From contig NC_049980.1 of assembly GCF_000003815.2 (NCBI RefSeq), forward strand, positions 23,139,249 through 23,203,248: DNA of 64,000 bases. The letters run 5' to 3'. The notes under the pieces are model-generated. The model was not told the DNA's origin. It did no database searches and saw only the letters and a list, made by a program, of their open reading frames with translations. This stretch comes from Branchiostoma floridae. Its lineage: Eukaryota > Chordata > Leptocardii > Amphioxiformes > Branchiostomatidae. Below are positions 48,901 through 62,000 of the stretch, one piece after another (the first letter of the stretch is position 1; each line of letters opens with the position of its first letter). The position numbers and the translations under genes were made by a program.

Positions 48901-49941
48901 CTCTTCAGTGTAAGAAGACGAATACAGATGTTGTCTTAAGCGTCTGATCGTTTCCAAAATCATATCCAGTTGTTATTTGGCATATCTTCAACTTGTTACA
49001 TGTACCTGGAAGTTAAACCTTCATATCGACGTAGCTCTGTACATTTGTCCCTTCCTTTCCCTACAGCATCATGGCGAGGGAGCTCAGCTATCTAAGGCAG
49101 AGCTTAATCATTGGAGTCTTCTTTTTATCGACGTTCTTCTGTGTGAGGATCTTACTTGGGTTCTGCATCTTCTGGTATGTGTTGAAAAAATTTCTTTCTG
49201 TAGGCTGCTTTGTACCATCATCAGCTCAGATATGTTTTTCAAGACGGAACTTTGAGATTGGGTGTAACCAAGAAAAATGGACACAAACTATAGTCAGCCA
49301 TGGCGTTCTTTAGCCTTCTTCTGAATATTATTAGAGCAAATCTTAACGATGAAACAACAATCTGTATGATGATATTCCAAATGTTTTGATAATTGCTCCC
49401 TCCGTCAATGGAATCGATTCCAGATAGACAATGTGATAAAATGCACTTATCTCTAGGCGTGAAATCAGCCACGTTAGATAATCTATCTCGCAAAGAACAG
49501 GTTTCTTGAACATTTATCAAAATTACAAGTCACGTAGATTTGATCATGAATAGCTAAACCATTCAATCCAATCACTCATTTTGTTCTGTCCCAAAATGAA
49601 GTCCTAATGAGTGTGCAAAACAGGTATGCAACTTAAATAGACGTGCATGATTACTTCTGCAATGTAGAAGGTCACCTATCCAAAAAATCGACACGCAAGA
49701 CGGCACTAGACCCTGTGTGTGTTCCAGGTATCACCTGATACCACTACTGCAGACCCCGGAGTTCTACGATCTGGACTTGCCCGTACTGCTGGCACTGTTC
49801 GGCTGCTTTCCTGTCTTCCAGCTGCTGAACCTGGTCTGGTTCCCCCTGGCGTGCAAACGGTACATTCAGGACTGCAAATCCATCAACACGCCTGGATCCA
49901 TCTCCGTGGAGAAGAATGGGTTACATAACAAAACCGCTTAA
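45998..49941 (+). CDS. TLC-domain membrane protein, TLCD4 (TMEM56)-like
   Basis: Eight exons (45998-46183, 46845-46930, 47175-47264, 47446-47504, 47996-48096, 48484-48557, 49067-49174, 49728-49941) join in phase to 305 residues. The TRAM-LAG1-CLN8 fold shows in the run of hydrophobic segments and in conserved landmarks: LHHIITL at the third-helix region, then LPYYVNIGLMMEVSTVF (vertebrate TLCD4 has a closely similar LPY..N..L..E.ST.F), then R-rich loop, FFCVRI, and a basic C-terminal tail. The double His fits non-ceramide-synthase TLCD proteins; the HxxD pair typical of ceramide synthases is not seen. Family knowledge: multi-pass membrane proteins tied to membrane lipid composition. The start is uncertain: ATG at 45998 is used, but MLSAGRPDHLL at 46105 or an upstream exon would also work. 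Confidence 0.82.
48782..48972. mobile_element. 191-bp MITE-like element ending CAACTGGATATGATTTTGG
   Basis: CAACTGGATATGATTTTGGA at 48782 is matched in inverse complement at the right end (48952-48972), and similarity continues through TCAGACGTTT/AAGCGTCTGA for about 35 bp. It lies in an intron of the TLC-domain gene. The target duplication is unclear. Confidence 0.65.
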
Positions 49942-52900
49942 AGTGATATCTGCAGTCCAATAGCACTGTTGAAAAAATATGTACATTTACAAGGAAATGA
50001 TGGGACACTATATGGTTGGAATCTAAATAAGGAAAGGAAAGTAACCTGCATGTACGGGTTAGGAGGGAGATTTTATGTCTAAATGTCTAACCCGGATGTC
50101 AAACTGACAAATGAAATGCTTACAAGGTCTTACCTAATTAGTGGAGTAATGTTAAAAACAGGTCGGTTTGGAGATCTCCCGTTTATGATAGTGCAGCTGC
50201 AGAAACCCGCATTTCGGTAGGTAAGCTTGGTTACAGGGTGGAATTTACAGCCCGACATTCACATGTAAGCTACGTCACAAATTGAACATTGGTGGAATAA
50301 CCGTATGGCAAATAGATAATACAAGACTGTTTGTCCAAAATGTATAGACGTTGTAACAGTGAGTTAGGCACACCTAGGCAACTACACGTACAGTAGGTTA
50401 CTTGTCATGTATAATTTTGTATTTATACCAGTAATTATAGCATTGTACACAGTTTTACCTGATGGCTATGACGGAATCCTCTTAACGTTTATACCCAGGT
50501 GCGCCTTGCCATTCATATATTCATTCATTTACTTAATGCATCAATCATGCACTGTTGATTACCAACAGTATAAATCATCAAACATAAGACACAATATTTT
50601 TTGTTTATCTTTTATTCAAGTTTTCGCCTAAGCTTTATAGAATTATAGCGAGCTCGAACTCATAATGTCGTGTGTCAGTAAACTCGCATGTAGCTTCGCA
50701 ACAAAGAGGTGTGCTGAAGCTTACAGCGGCGGGCGGCGCGCGTTTCTGTCGCGGAAACGGCCGTTGCCATTTGAAACGGTCGATGGCATTTCGCTGACCG
50801 GCCAATGGCACATCCGGGCGTATCAGTAATGTTTTTGTGGTGGGGGTGTGAGAAAAGACAAACAGTGGTGTAAAGTAAAAATTAGAAATGTACGGCAGTA
50901 TCGTGAAATGGTAAAAAAAATGAAAAGATAACGTCTAACAGCTAGAACACGAACCTGGGAAGAAATGTTAATCCCCAACCTATAACCCTCTATACTATAT
51001 CAAAAGTGTGCCGTTCGGGTTCATGACATCGACCGTTACAAATGGCACCGGCTGTTTACGTGGCGGAAATTAGCGGCGGCGGAGGCTTTCCAGAAGGTTC
51101 CAGTCACAAGTTCCTAATAACGTGTTGAGAAACGTGTAAAACCTACGACCTACTGTTGTTCTGTATGTACACTTGTATATCAGTCATCTAACAGTTAATT
51201 CAAACACCATTAACACCTTCTTCTGCTACATGCAAACAAAGAGGTACCAGCTTGGGTGGAGATATTGAAGCACAGTATTTCTCCTCTATATCTTCAAGGT
51301 GAGCAATATGCTTGTGTGAAGCTTCGACATATAAGTCAGTCTAAACACATTTGCTTAGAAAGTCTCTCTTCTTTCCCAACAATCGTAGGAACAATCACAG
51401 GAATTGTCTTTACCCCCTACCCCTTAATCACCCCCACCCCTACCCCGTGCTGTATTAGATGCCAGCGCACCCCCTCATTTGATGCAAATGAATGTGTCAA
51501 CCACATTTTTTTTCAAAATCAATCACATAAAAGAAACATTGAGATATATGACGTCAACATTTAGAGTCTATGCCATGTATGGTCAGATGTTTGATCACAT
51601 GTCACATGCAACAACTCGTACTCCGCAAACAAACTAGCACAAGTTTCTCTAGAATTTGTGCAATGATAAGTCACACCTACAATATTGATATCGATATGAT
51701 ATAAAAATCTAAAGCAACAGAGAAACTGGTCGGATATACTGTGTCTATATCATTAGTATATGTCTAACTGGTGCACGAAACAGTTATAATTTCTTTCTAA
51801 ATCTTGATCTTTCCATGCAGGTTCCATACACCACTACCCTCCGTAACGTACCGGGAGACGTTTGATATCAAATTACGTATTCACTGGTAGAGTATGCATA
51901 TTTTGTGAATATGGGGGACCAAGGATGTTGAATTAGATGATGTTGTGGCCATTTCTTACCGACATCGCAGCTTCTAGGTTGATTTGTGTAATACATTACG
52001 AGATGGTGCTCACATGTCCTCGATATCGTCCTTTTAGATTACAAATAAAACGGCTAAACTTCGTCAGTATCTCTGCCATCATCATTGTCACATACTCGAG
52101 TCATCGTTCTAAAATTTAGATACAGTCCAGTGGATGACTTGGTTCACCTGCGTAGAATTTATGAAAAGTTCCCCACTTTTATTCTAACTCCCTGTAAAGT
52201 CTTTATTACACGAGGTCGGTTAGGATCCATACGTGAGTCAGTCCCTAGGGGTCGTTTCTTTCGCATTTCATGCAAGCGTAATAGTATCATCACTTCCATC
52301 GAACTTCACATCAAAGGGCGACAAAATCATCACGAAAGTCGTTGGCACGCAGAAGCACGAGGGTTGACGAGATCGCCAGAAACTTAATACATATACATAT
52401 ACATGTAGATCTACTTTACACCAGAATTTCAGAAACCTCGTTTTTACTTTAGGTATCGTGTACTGAAACAGCTGAAGGACAGTACGGGAAGGGATTTGGT
52501 ATAGATGTACAATTCAAAACATGCTGACCACTACCCACAAACTTTTGTAGTCCCTCCCTAATTAAAAAAAGAAACACAATTTACCAACTGTTTTCAGGTG
52601 AAAGCCCACTCTCTCGTGCTACTACGAGGCATCTCCTAGTTTTTCTGGGTTACCTACAACCCCAGCTACATAGACCTTATCTAATTGAAATCAGGCAAAA
52701 TGCACTGCAAAGTTAGCGCAATTCCACATGAACTCGACAGGGAGCGCTTTGAGCGTAGCCTCCTTTCTAGGGTACAAGCTTCTAAAAGAGCTGCGTTCCA
52801 CATGCGCCAATAGTTGGAGCAACTGCAGCGGTACTTATAATAGTACAATGATGAAACATGAACGTACGTCATATATCTACAGAGAAATCATTGGTCCGTC

Positions 52901-53024
52901 TAACATCCTATCATATGCCCTGAAGAAGTGTTGTTATCGGTGCAGAGTTCAACGCAACGGTGAGTAACGTTGGGTGTCGGTCCACGGAGAGTTGATTGGC
53001 ACTTTGTTGTGATGATGGTGGCCC
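49942..53024. other. Convergent intergenic region of TLC-domain and glutamate receptor genes
   Basis: 3.1 kb with no supported coding exon. Scattered ORFs (e.g. 51256-51564, 52085-52387) show no domain, signal peptide or splice context that I can support. It includes the inverted-repeat pair at 50724-51087. Confidence 0.35.
50724..51087. repeat. Foldback pair with about 85-bp GC-rich arms
   Basis: The left arm 50724-50811 (AGCGGCGGGCGG ... TGCCATTTGAAACGGTCGAT ... GGCAC) matches the inverse complement of the right arm 51008-51087 at roughly 70 percent, best over TGCCATTTG(A/T)AACGGTCGATG. About 195 AT-rich bases lie between the arms. It looks like an old MITE. Confidence 0.55.
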
Positions 53025-56000
53025 TCACAGTTTGGTGTCCGACAGGACACAGTTCGGCTGCTGCAGCGCAAAGCCGTCCTGATTGTTCCGCGCCACGATT
53101 TTTAAGGACCCGTTTTCTATACATCTGAGGAATTTCAGCATCTCGTGTGTGACTCGTATCTCCTCAGTATCCTCCGACACAGTCTGAGGCATCCTGTTGG
53201 CAGGTTCCTCCTCCTGGGGATAGAGTGGTGGGGTTAATGCACCGGTCACTGTAAACACACGGGGGAACGAATGCACCAGTCACAAGAAACACAGAGGGAG
53301 GGGGAGGGTCACACAAGTCGCTGGGAGGGACTTTGTCTTTGTCTTTGTCTGAAACAGAAACATGATATAACTAGCGTACCTGAAATGGAAGGATGCTACC
53401 ACATCTCTACAAAATACTCCTACAAAAAATGGCGACTTGAAATATGTTCATCATCATCAACAAAAATTATTCATCAATGAAAAACGTTTCTTCTGAGTAA
53501 CTTTAATCGAAACCGGCATTTTAGATTAATTGAAAGCCGCCATATTTTGTAGTTATTTTGAAAGGGAGAGAGAAAGAGAGATGTGAGAGGTAGAGAGAGA
53601 GAGAGAGAGAAAGAGAGATGAGGGAGGTAGAGAGAGAGAGAGAGAGAAAGAGAGATGAGGGAGGTAGAGAAAGAGGTAGCGAGTCGTGTGGTCAAAGCGA
53701 TTGCGACGAAACAGACGCACACGGAGGAGAGAAGCGCCAGCCATGCGGGAAACTGAAAGTGGGCGGAGCCAGAGGAAGATGAACTATCTTTGGTGAGGTT
53801 TTATTCGAGCGTTTCTTTTAGTTCACAGGAGCAATAAAGATATCGTAAATCTACAAGATTTGCTACTGAATGCAATCCGGATCCAATGTTTCAAATACAT
53901 CCATTCCTCTCCTAGTACTGCGTAACCATCAGTCAGCGTCAATAAGCAGTTACACCTTTGGAATGTCTACATCTTTGACACGGAGAAAATAAAAGGATGA
54001 GTCTCTTCGTAACTACTGAGGTTTTATTATAACGCAGGTATGCCTCGCTATAGATAGTTCATCTATCTCTGACAAAGTTTTGGTTGGCCTTTTATGTGCA
54101 GATGGAGTGGGACTTTACACGTCATGTTGATCTCACGCAAAACACACCCAGTTTCTGTCCTTTTCGTTCATCTTTAGTCTGCAGACACATCCAATGGTCA
54201 AAGGCTGTTTCGGGTATAATGTTTTTGTCGGAAATATCGCACGATGGCGCTCTTTAAGGAAACGATGGGTAAGAGGGCCATCATGCGGCTATCTCGACAA
54301 CGACAACCATATCCATCTTGCATCGCATGCCCACCTGTGTCTCACAAAAACGGCCCCGCCAACACTGAAATAGTTCCCGCAAGACGAAGCGATTTTGTCT
54401 GAGCTGGGGAAATACAAGGAGACAAGTAACATGACAGATACAGGTCTCAGTCGTAGTAAGAGTATCATACAAATCAGGTTAATTTTATGACATCCAACTT
54501 GTTGAAACGGTCAAAAGTGATAGGTTTAGGCCAATAGTGCAATGTGTTTGTGTGGTAAATAACGAAGTAAACGAAAAAATGCATATACTCACCGTTGACC
54601 TTATTGTAAACCATCATGATGACTAAACCTGTAGTGCCTCATCCAAACATAGTGATTCTTGAACTTTTAGTCTAATTCAAACATATACCAAACGTCTCAT
54701 AGAAAGTATGACGCGTGTTAATGTAACATGGAGAACAAAGACAGGAATAAACAAACTCCCAGTGCAGAACATTGATGTGTCACCTCACCAGTAATGACAG
54801 ATGGAATGTGTTGAACCCTGTCAGAAGACAAGGTCTTCCGAGTCAGGCGCCGACGCCCCCGTCTCTTGTCTCACCTGTTTTTCCTTGGGAAGTTTGGGTC
54901 TGCAGCAGCGGTGATAGATGATTTCAGCCGCCGCGGTGATGAAGGATAGTCCCGCCCCGCCCAGGAGGACGTAGAACACCCCCAGGACGTTGTCTATCCC
55001 CAGCGCCACGGCGTCTTTAGCTGCAGGGGAATGGTCGCTGACGCAGCCCTCCTTAGGCCACCACCTGTCCCTCAGCATCCCGATCCTCCCGGACTCCTGC
55101 ATTTTTAGAATCCTGTAAGAAGTAGTAACATCAGTTACGTCACTGAACAAAGAAATCGAAGATCCCATTGCCTTGGAAGTCCGCTGTAGTCGAAGACGAA
55201 TGTCGGTGTACTCGTCATGCGGATCAGGGGATGTGTGACCTCATGTGGCCTCTAACTTAGACCAAAGCTACTCATTCCGCCGTGAACTATGTAGAGGTTT
55301 TGTAAGTTTCCTGACAAAATATATCACAACCATGTCCGTTTCATCAAGGAGGCTATATATAGTTTACCGTTGGAACAATGAATATTAAGAGAGACAGCGT
55401 GTCCTTCTTAGACAACTAAAACTAAATGTCTTTTAGGTATTTGAAGCCCCCAAGCCGCCGGCGCGTAGGCAATCAACATGATTTTATAGAGACCGCGTCT
55501 TTTTGTAAGACAGCTTTGAACTGTAGACTTCGAGTGAGTGTTTGTCTATATTGCTGTCACCCTGGGTCGAGTTGACCAGCGTGTTAAGCCGACTTGACCA
55601 GGGGGATGGACAGAGTTGACCATGGCAGCGCGATGTAATGGGCCGAATTGACTGGCACATGTCGTTTTGACAATGTACCTATATTCACTTTCCGGGAGCA
55701 AGCCTGCTTTGACGAAGGCCAGTTCAACTCTGGTATCCTATCTGTCTCCGGTTACAACCTGGAACAAACTTGGACGCGGGTCCGCGGGAACAGACCGAAA
55801 ACAATACCTCCGTTTTCAAGGAAGTAACTAAAAATTTAGTAGCCTAGATCTACAACCCTTCGCACTCATACCCCAATATCCACCACAAGTCATGGAAAAA
55901 AACATGAACGGCACGTACAGTGTACCTTTAGTGATGTGATCCTCAATGTGCTTGAGCTATGACAGTGTCCAACTATATATTGGGGGTTCATCAAGTAGTT

Positions 56001-59000
56001 GAGTTCTCGATGACTTATTTACAATCACTTTACCTGTATTTCCTTAAGCATGCCACGCCCACTCTTATCGTGAGGGTGCAGCCCAACATCCGCCAGGGCC
56101 GTGTATCATAGAGTATTAACCGCAGCATGCGGTAACATCCGCTCTTCTTATTCTAAGGAGCGATTCTGGTCACGACTGGTTACACAGCATGTTCGTTTCA
56201 CGGAGAAATCAAGTTTGAACGCGATCTCATCAGATTAGATCAAGTCACGTGTTGTAATTGAATACTTTCTTCGCTCATGACTTGGGTCGATCTCATGCCA
56301 GTCCTTTTATCGACCGCTTTCTAGTTACACGCCTCGCTTCCCGCCGGAAACTCCGCGGTGACAGTCACACCTCTCCGGTAGCCATTATGCGTCTATATTG
56401 CCGAAATTTGATGCATCACTTCTCTGCAGCTACTGTGTCTTATTGGAAAAGAAGGATCTCGGACTACATAAGAAATTCGTCATGTCAGCAATTGTGGCTA
56501 TCACGTAAATCTACGAAGTAAGCTTTGGTCGTTGCCGACTCAATCCCCTATTCAACCATCATTCACCCGCGCACGAAGTAGTCTACTCATTAGTCCACTC
56601 ACCCACCCACCCACTCACCCTTCTCCTACCCTCACACATAATTCCCAACTGGCACAATTATCTACAACAGACTCACCAGCATGGTATAAAGGGATATGAA
56701 GACTAAATATACGGTCGAGCTTTTGGATGATCACTAAATGTGTACCAGCCAACAATTACTCATGAGTGTTCTGGGTGTCCGCATCTCAAATCTCCAAGGG
56801 TGTGTGGTTGATGGCGGCTTGTGACTAAGACGCTGAAGTTATCTGATTTATTTTGCTTTCTCGGAGAAGTAGGGTTATGACGTTATATTGACTGCAAATG
56901 TGAGTTGTACAGGCGTTCTTCTTAATCAAGGTATTACTGTTGCGAAATAACTGTCAAATTTGAAGTTAAGCCTGCATTCCAAACTAAATGCATAGGCACT
57001 ACATGGAAGTCGACTGGATTCAATATCATCTATCCCTTGTCAGTCCCTTGTGGAACAAGCTACCGCTGTCCTAGTAACAATCTCCGACCTCCACTTGTTG
57101 ATCCCACGTCACAGCGACAGACACCACAGACGCGGAATGTCTGATATCACCCCAACATATTTCAGAGAGAGAGTGGCATAAGAGACGCAGATAGACGGTT
57201 CCTTGCTGCGGGCAGATCTTCCCGGTGAACGCACAGGTAATGAAGACAAATGACAGACGAGAGCGTGGCACATCCATGTTTACATCACCAAAATCCACAC
57301 GTCTAGATATAGCCGGAAATATATGGCTACTGGAACGGAAACTGCAGGTGGGGCATTAAGTGTACAGTTTAAGGATCCAATAGACAGAGGCCAGGCTTTA
57401 AGTGCAGAATGAGCACCCGTTGGTAAAAGCCGGCCAGGCATTAAGTGTGCAGTACGAATTCTGGAGATAGGGGCCAAGCATTACGTGGGCAGCAGTATCA
57501 CTGAAGAATACTTTGGTACGAGATACGGTCACGGAGAAGATGAGAAGAAGACTGTTGAAAAGGAATACTAGAAAAAAGAGGTCGTTGTATATGGCATGCA
57601 ACTCTACAAAGGTGGTAAGTCATCAACCAACAGTAATGGCATTTCTGGGTGCTTTGTTCCTGGTAGAAGATTATGTTCCTTGAATACAACGGCAAAATCT
57701 ATCAATGTCTTATTTCTTCAATGGTCCAAAGTAGTCGCCAATGTCTTCACTCCTACTTGTCTGGAGAATTGCTGCACATATCACTAGGACTTGACCTTTT
57801 GAATGTCTTGTGAATGCCGTGATAGTTCACAAACAATGGTAGCAAAGGATGAAAAAATTGAATTACATAACACGACATTAAAACTTGCAGATTACCAATA
57901 CACCCCTTTTAATTTTGTATCTGTTAACGTTATTTTATTGCATTACGTGAAAACTATGTCTTGTGTTGGTGCGGCGTGTATCTTTTCACTTTTTTCTGTG
58001 TTTCTATGAACTTCCTGCGTCCATCCACTTGGCACTATGATGAATAGGCAGGCCTGACACGTATGGGGCTGATTGCACTCAACAGCCCACCCTTTCTGGC
58101 CGTCCTACACATTTGTGGTAACCTATGTATAAATCAACGGTAGAATGTACCCCACGAGGTATTGATAAGCAGCGGTAGGAAATTACTGAAACATTCCGGT
58201 CATTTTTTAATCGTGTGAAACGCGTTCGTTCACAGAGAAGAACCTGACCTGATGAATGGATGTGTAGATATGCACCTCCGACTGGCGCCACAGCGCGACA
58301 AACAACCGATTACTTTGTTCCGGAATAAAAGCATATCTTTCTGCGGGGAGTTTGACAACCTTAAGACAGTGGCAAGACAAATCATCACAACACAATGACT
58401 TTGTCATTAAGGTCCTTCACATTTCCCCAATCAACAGGCTAATGATGTGTATCGCGTTGGTACACTGACTGATGGCCGTTTTACCAGGCTTATCCACTGC
58501 ACATACTCCAGAGGGTACGCTGATCTTGACAAGGAGGGAGGACGATTCATCATGCCCGGTTCTAAAGTACACCGGTGCTCAACTGACGTTACTTCTGTCC
58601 CGAATGACACGGGCAAGGGCACGTCGGAAAGGACTTTGTAGCGCTGCACTCAAGTTTTCAACGTACATGTACTACATCAAAGTCTCAGCGTTCCAGAGCA
58701 TGAACAACTAGGCTTAGGTACCTTGATAAATTAGAATTACACAAAGACGGATGTACTTATTCTGAATGAGACGATCAAGGTGATAAAAGTGTTAGCTCTT
58801 TCATTCGAAAATGACATTTGCGTGCAAATACAACTATGATCTATGACACTGATTTAGCAGATTACAAACTCATATATCTGACATAATCTGTACTATGCAA
58901 ACATTCTTGTGAAATAAACTTTTGATAAAAGTGTATGCTCTACCAGGCTTACTTACCTGTGGCACAGTAGGCTTTCTAACAATGACACGCGTAGTGTATA

Positions 59001-62000
59001 ATGTAATTTTTCATTTCACAATGTAACACACCCTAACAACATAGCTTTAATTAAGCTCATTGTAGATTCTATTGATTGCTGGCATAGCATCGTGTGCTCT
59101 ATCGTGGAACGCGGTCGGTCAATGTGTTGTCGCATGATTGTTGGGTTGTAAACCCGTTTCTTCTCAAATTAACTGGTGGACTTTGGTGTCAATGTAAAAG
59201 GCAAAGAATTAGAAATGGACTCTCGCGCTGTGGAATTAGCTAATTGGATCTGTGTGAACTTAAAGACAAGCATAGATAAACCGATCTAATAAAAGTGCTT
59301 ATGTTTCAAAAGCCATAGTGCCCGCTGTCATTTTGCAATGCACAGAATATCTACATGGCAGTTCTGGAAAAATTCTGTAGATTGGGAAAAAAACTATGAA
59401 CACTCAGGTGTTTGCATCTTTACAACGGTACCAAACTATGACCCGTACCAAGGAAAATAACTCTTTCTACGTAATGTGTGTCGTTTTATGCGACCCCAAA
59501 GGTAGAACGGAATGCTCGATCGCGGGTTGGCCCTCTGACTATGTTTTGGCTGGGCGAAGTTACGGTAGTTCGAAGATTAAAAGTTTATCATTGCGGCTCC
59601 CCTCATAACGTCTCTCTCCGGGCAGTGTGCTGGCTAAAGAGATCCCGAGGCAGAGCAAGGTCATCGTCCTCATCAGCTTAACATCATTTCATAGCTGCTT
59701 CATTGTAGCTTACAAGAGCAAGGTGACTATGTTCAAACAATACATGTGAGACACCAGTAAAGGAGTTCTAAACAACAGACGCTGGAAGTGCGTACTAATG
59801 TTTTAAATTTATGGCAAAGCACGGGCCACGGTCATTATCAATCCAACATATTACGTCGAGGGGCTCATACATATAGCATTAGCATTAAAACCAGAACGCA
59901 CAGTATAAAAAGCTTCCATAAATTTCATCCACGCTTGACAAAAGTTTCAGGAAACCAGTCTGATATTTGGTTTCCATTCACCGACAGTTTGAGGAATTTT
60001 GCCTGTCCCTGCGTAGATATGGCGATCCCTGAACCATTTTGAATAGTTCCTTGAGAGTCTTCGATTAAAGCTCGGGAACGAATTCCTGCTTGATAAGCAC
60101 CTTCGGCAAGGGCGAATTGAGGGTGATCGCGACGGTGCTGCACATATCCATTACATACGTGCATGTAGTAAAATAAATGCGTGATATTCACTCCGTTATA
60201 AATGAGGACATTCGTCTCTATCTATGTAATTAAGTAAGTACAGTGCAGTAAACCTGATCGGGACACATGCTATGCGCGTGCGTGATTGATATCCGGATCA
60301 TTAGGATTTACACATAAGATGATGTAAGAAGTCGGAGAAAGTTCATACATAATCTACGTTTTCTACACTGTTAGCTTTGACTTTGCATCTAGATCAAATC
60401 AGCTAGTATACTGTGACAGATGTTAGATTCCTCCTCTCGGGGGAATGAGAGATAGCTCACTGTACACTCTTATGTCAGCCTCATCAAAATAACTTTTTGC
60501 TAATAAATCTTTGCATTTTCCTTACATCAGATGAAGAAACAGAAGGTGCATCAGTTTTCTTAACCTCAGAGAAACATAAAAAATAGCAATAGCTGCATGA
60601 CCGTGTGTGCTCTCAACTGAGTTCTTTGGGTCGGAGTAAATTTTGCCTACAACTATCCTGATAAGCAACGGTCAGTGGAAAGAGGTAACGTTTACTGTGG
60701 AGAGACTACTTTGATGATGTCACACGATGAAACGTTCTAGGATGTACTTACTGAACAGAGAGCTTGTCTAACAAATGTCCGTCTCGCTGTGTGGCTATCC
60801 CGTACCCACGGTACAGGAAGGGCTTCCCCACTAACATCAGCTCACAGTTCTCGTCGTTAGCCACCAGGTACTCCAGGATCGGCTCGTCGTCCATGAACAC
60901 ATAGTTCCCATCGCGAACCTTCTCTATCCCCTCCGTTAGGCTAGTCGCGAAGTTGTTGGGGTCGGCGCTCATACTGTGCCACATGCGCTCGAACACACTA
61001 CCGGTGCCTGTGGTAAGACAAGGAGTAAAGAGTGATGGATCATAGAATGGCATCAAAACAATGTGGACCCCATTGGCCGCCAGGCATCCGCCTGGAATTT
61101 CCGCAGCAGGTAATCACATGTTTCATCTGCAAAGGTCATTCACCTATAATTACTCCTCAGAGATCAACCATTTATCGAAGTAGCGGGAATACGGTCAAAC
61201 ATGGCGGGGCGATGCTACTTAATCGCGAACACCTGAAACGAGCAGGATGACCTGAAAAACGAAGTAGACTAACAAGGAAACTAATGGTAGATCTGCTGAT
61301 CGTAAAATGGTTATATCTACAGGACGATCTAATTGGTGATGCAATGATGGTATGAAATTGACACGGCTATGGACAAAGTTATATTTTTAAAGGTCAGAAA
61401 CATGTTGTAGGTTAGGAAGGATACCCCTTCCCCCAGTTGTCGATATGACGTATGATAGTTTGTGAACACACTGTAAATCGTACATAATACCTGCAAATGA
61501 GCACGCCGCGAATTGCAAAAAAACTATTGGACTGATGCTTATGTCGTAGAATGCAAAGTAGATTGTCAAATAAAAGAACAGAAGAGTATATCATTTAGTT
61601 TACCAAGTTCGGCCCTTAGTGTTGAGTCAACCAGAGAATGTCATCCATAAAATCAAATTAGTATGGCCTGACGTGAGGGAACGTACTATACGTGTAGTAA
61701 ATGATCATCGCGATTTGACAATAACGCCCCCACCGCCCACCATCCACCTGCGGTAACAGTCTGCCCACACATCCCAGATGTGCCATATAGACAACACGCG
61801 TTACTGTCGTTAGGAGCTGTGGCATTTGGCATTTTTGAGACTCAACACTGCCTACCTTTACAGGATTACAAACAAAACGAGGTGGTGATAACATTTAATG
61901 CCCTGCCTTCATCCCTCCGTCTTATTCTTCTGTAGGTCAAAGATACAGATTCGTCAAACGTCATTCAGGGCGTCTGGCGAACTGACAACTCACGAAAACG

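Noticed and set aside
53564-53679. Regular 37-bp direct repeats considered as a CRISPR-like array
   Set aside because: The units are continuous with no unique spacers, and the host is a eukaryote; it is a minisatellite.
53474-53744. Ser/Leu-rich ORFs on the minus strand
   Set aside because: They are translations of the GA minisatellite.
57071-57298. 75-codon minus-strand ORF with a hydrophobic start
   Set aside because: No family match, no partner exons, and it lies within an intron of the glutamate receptor gene.
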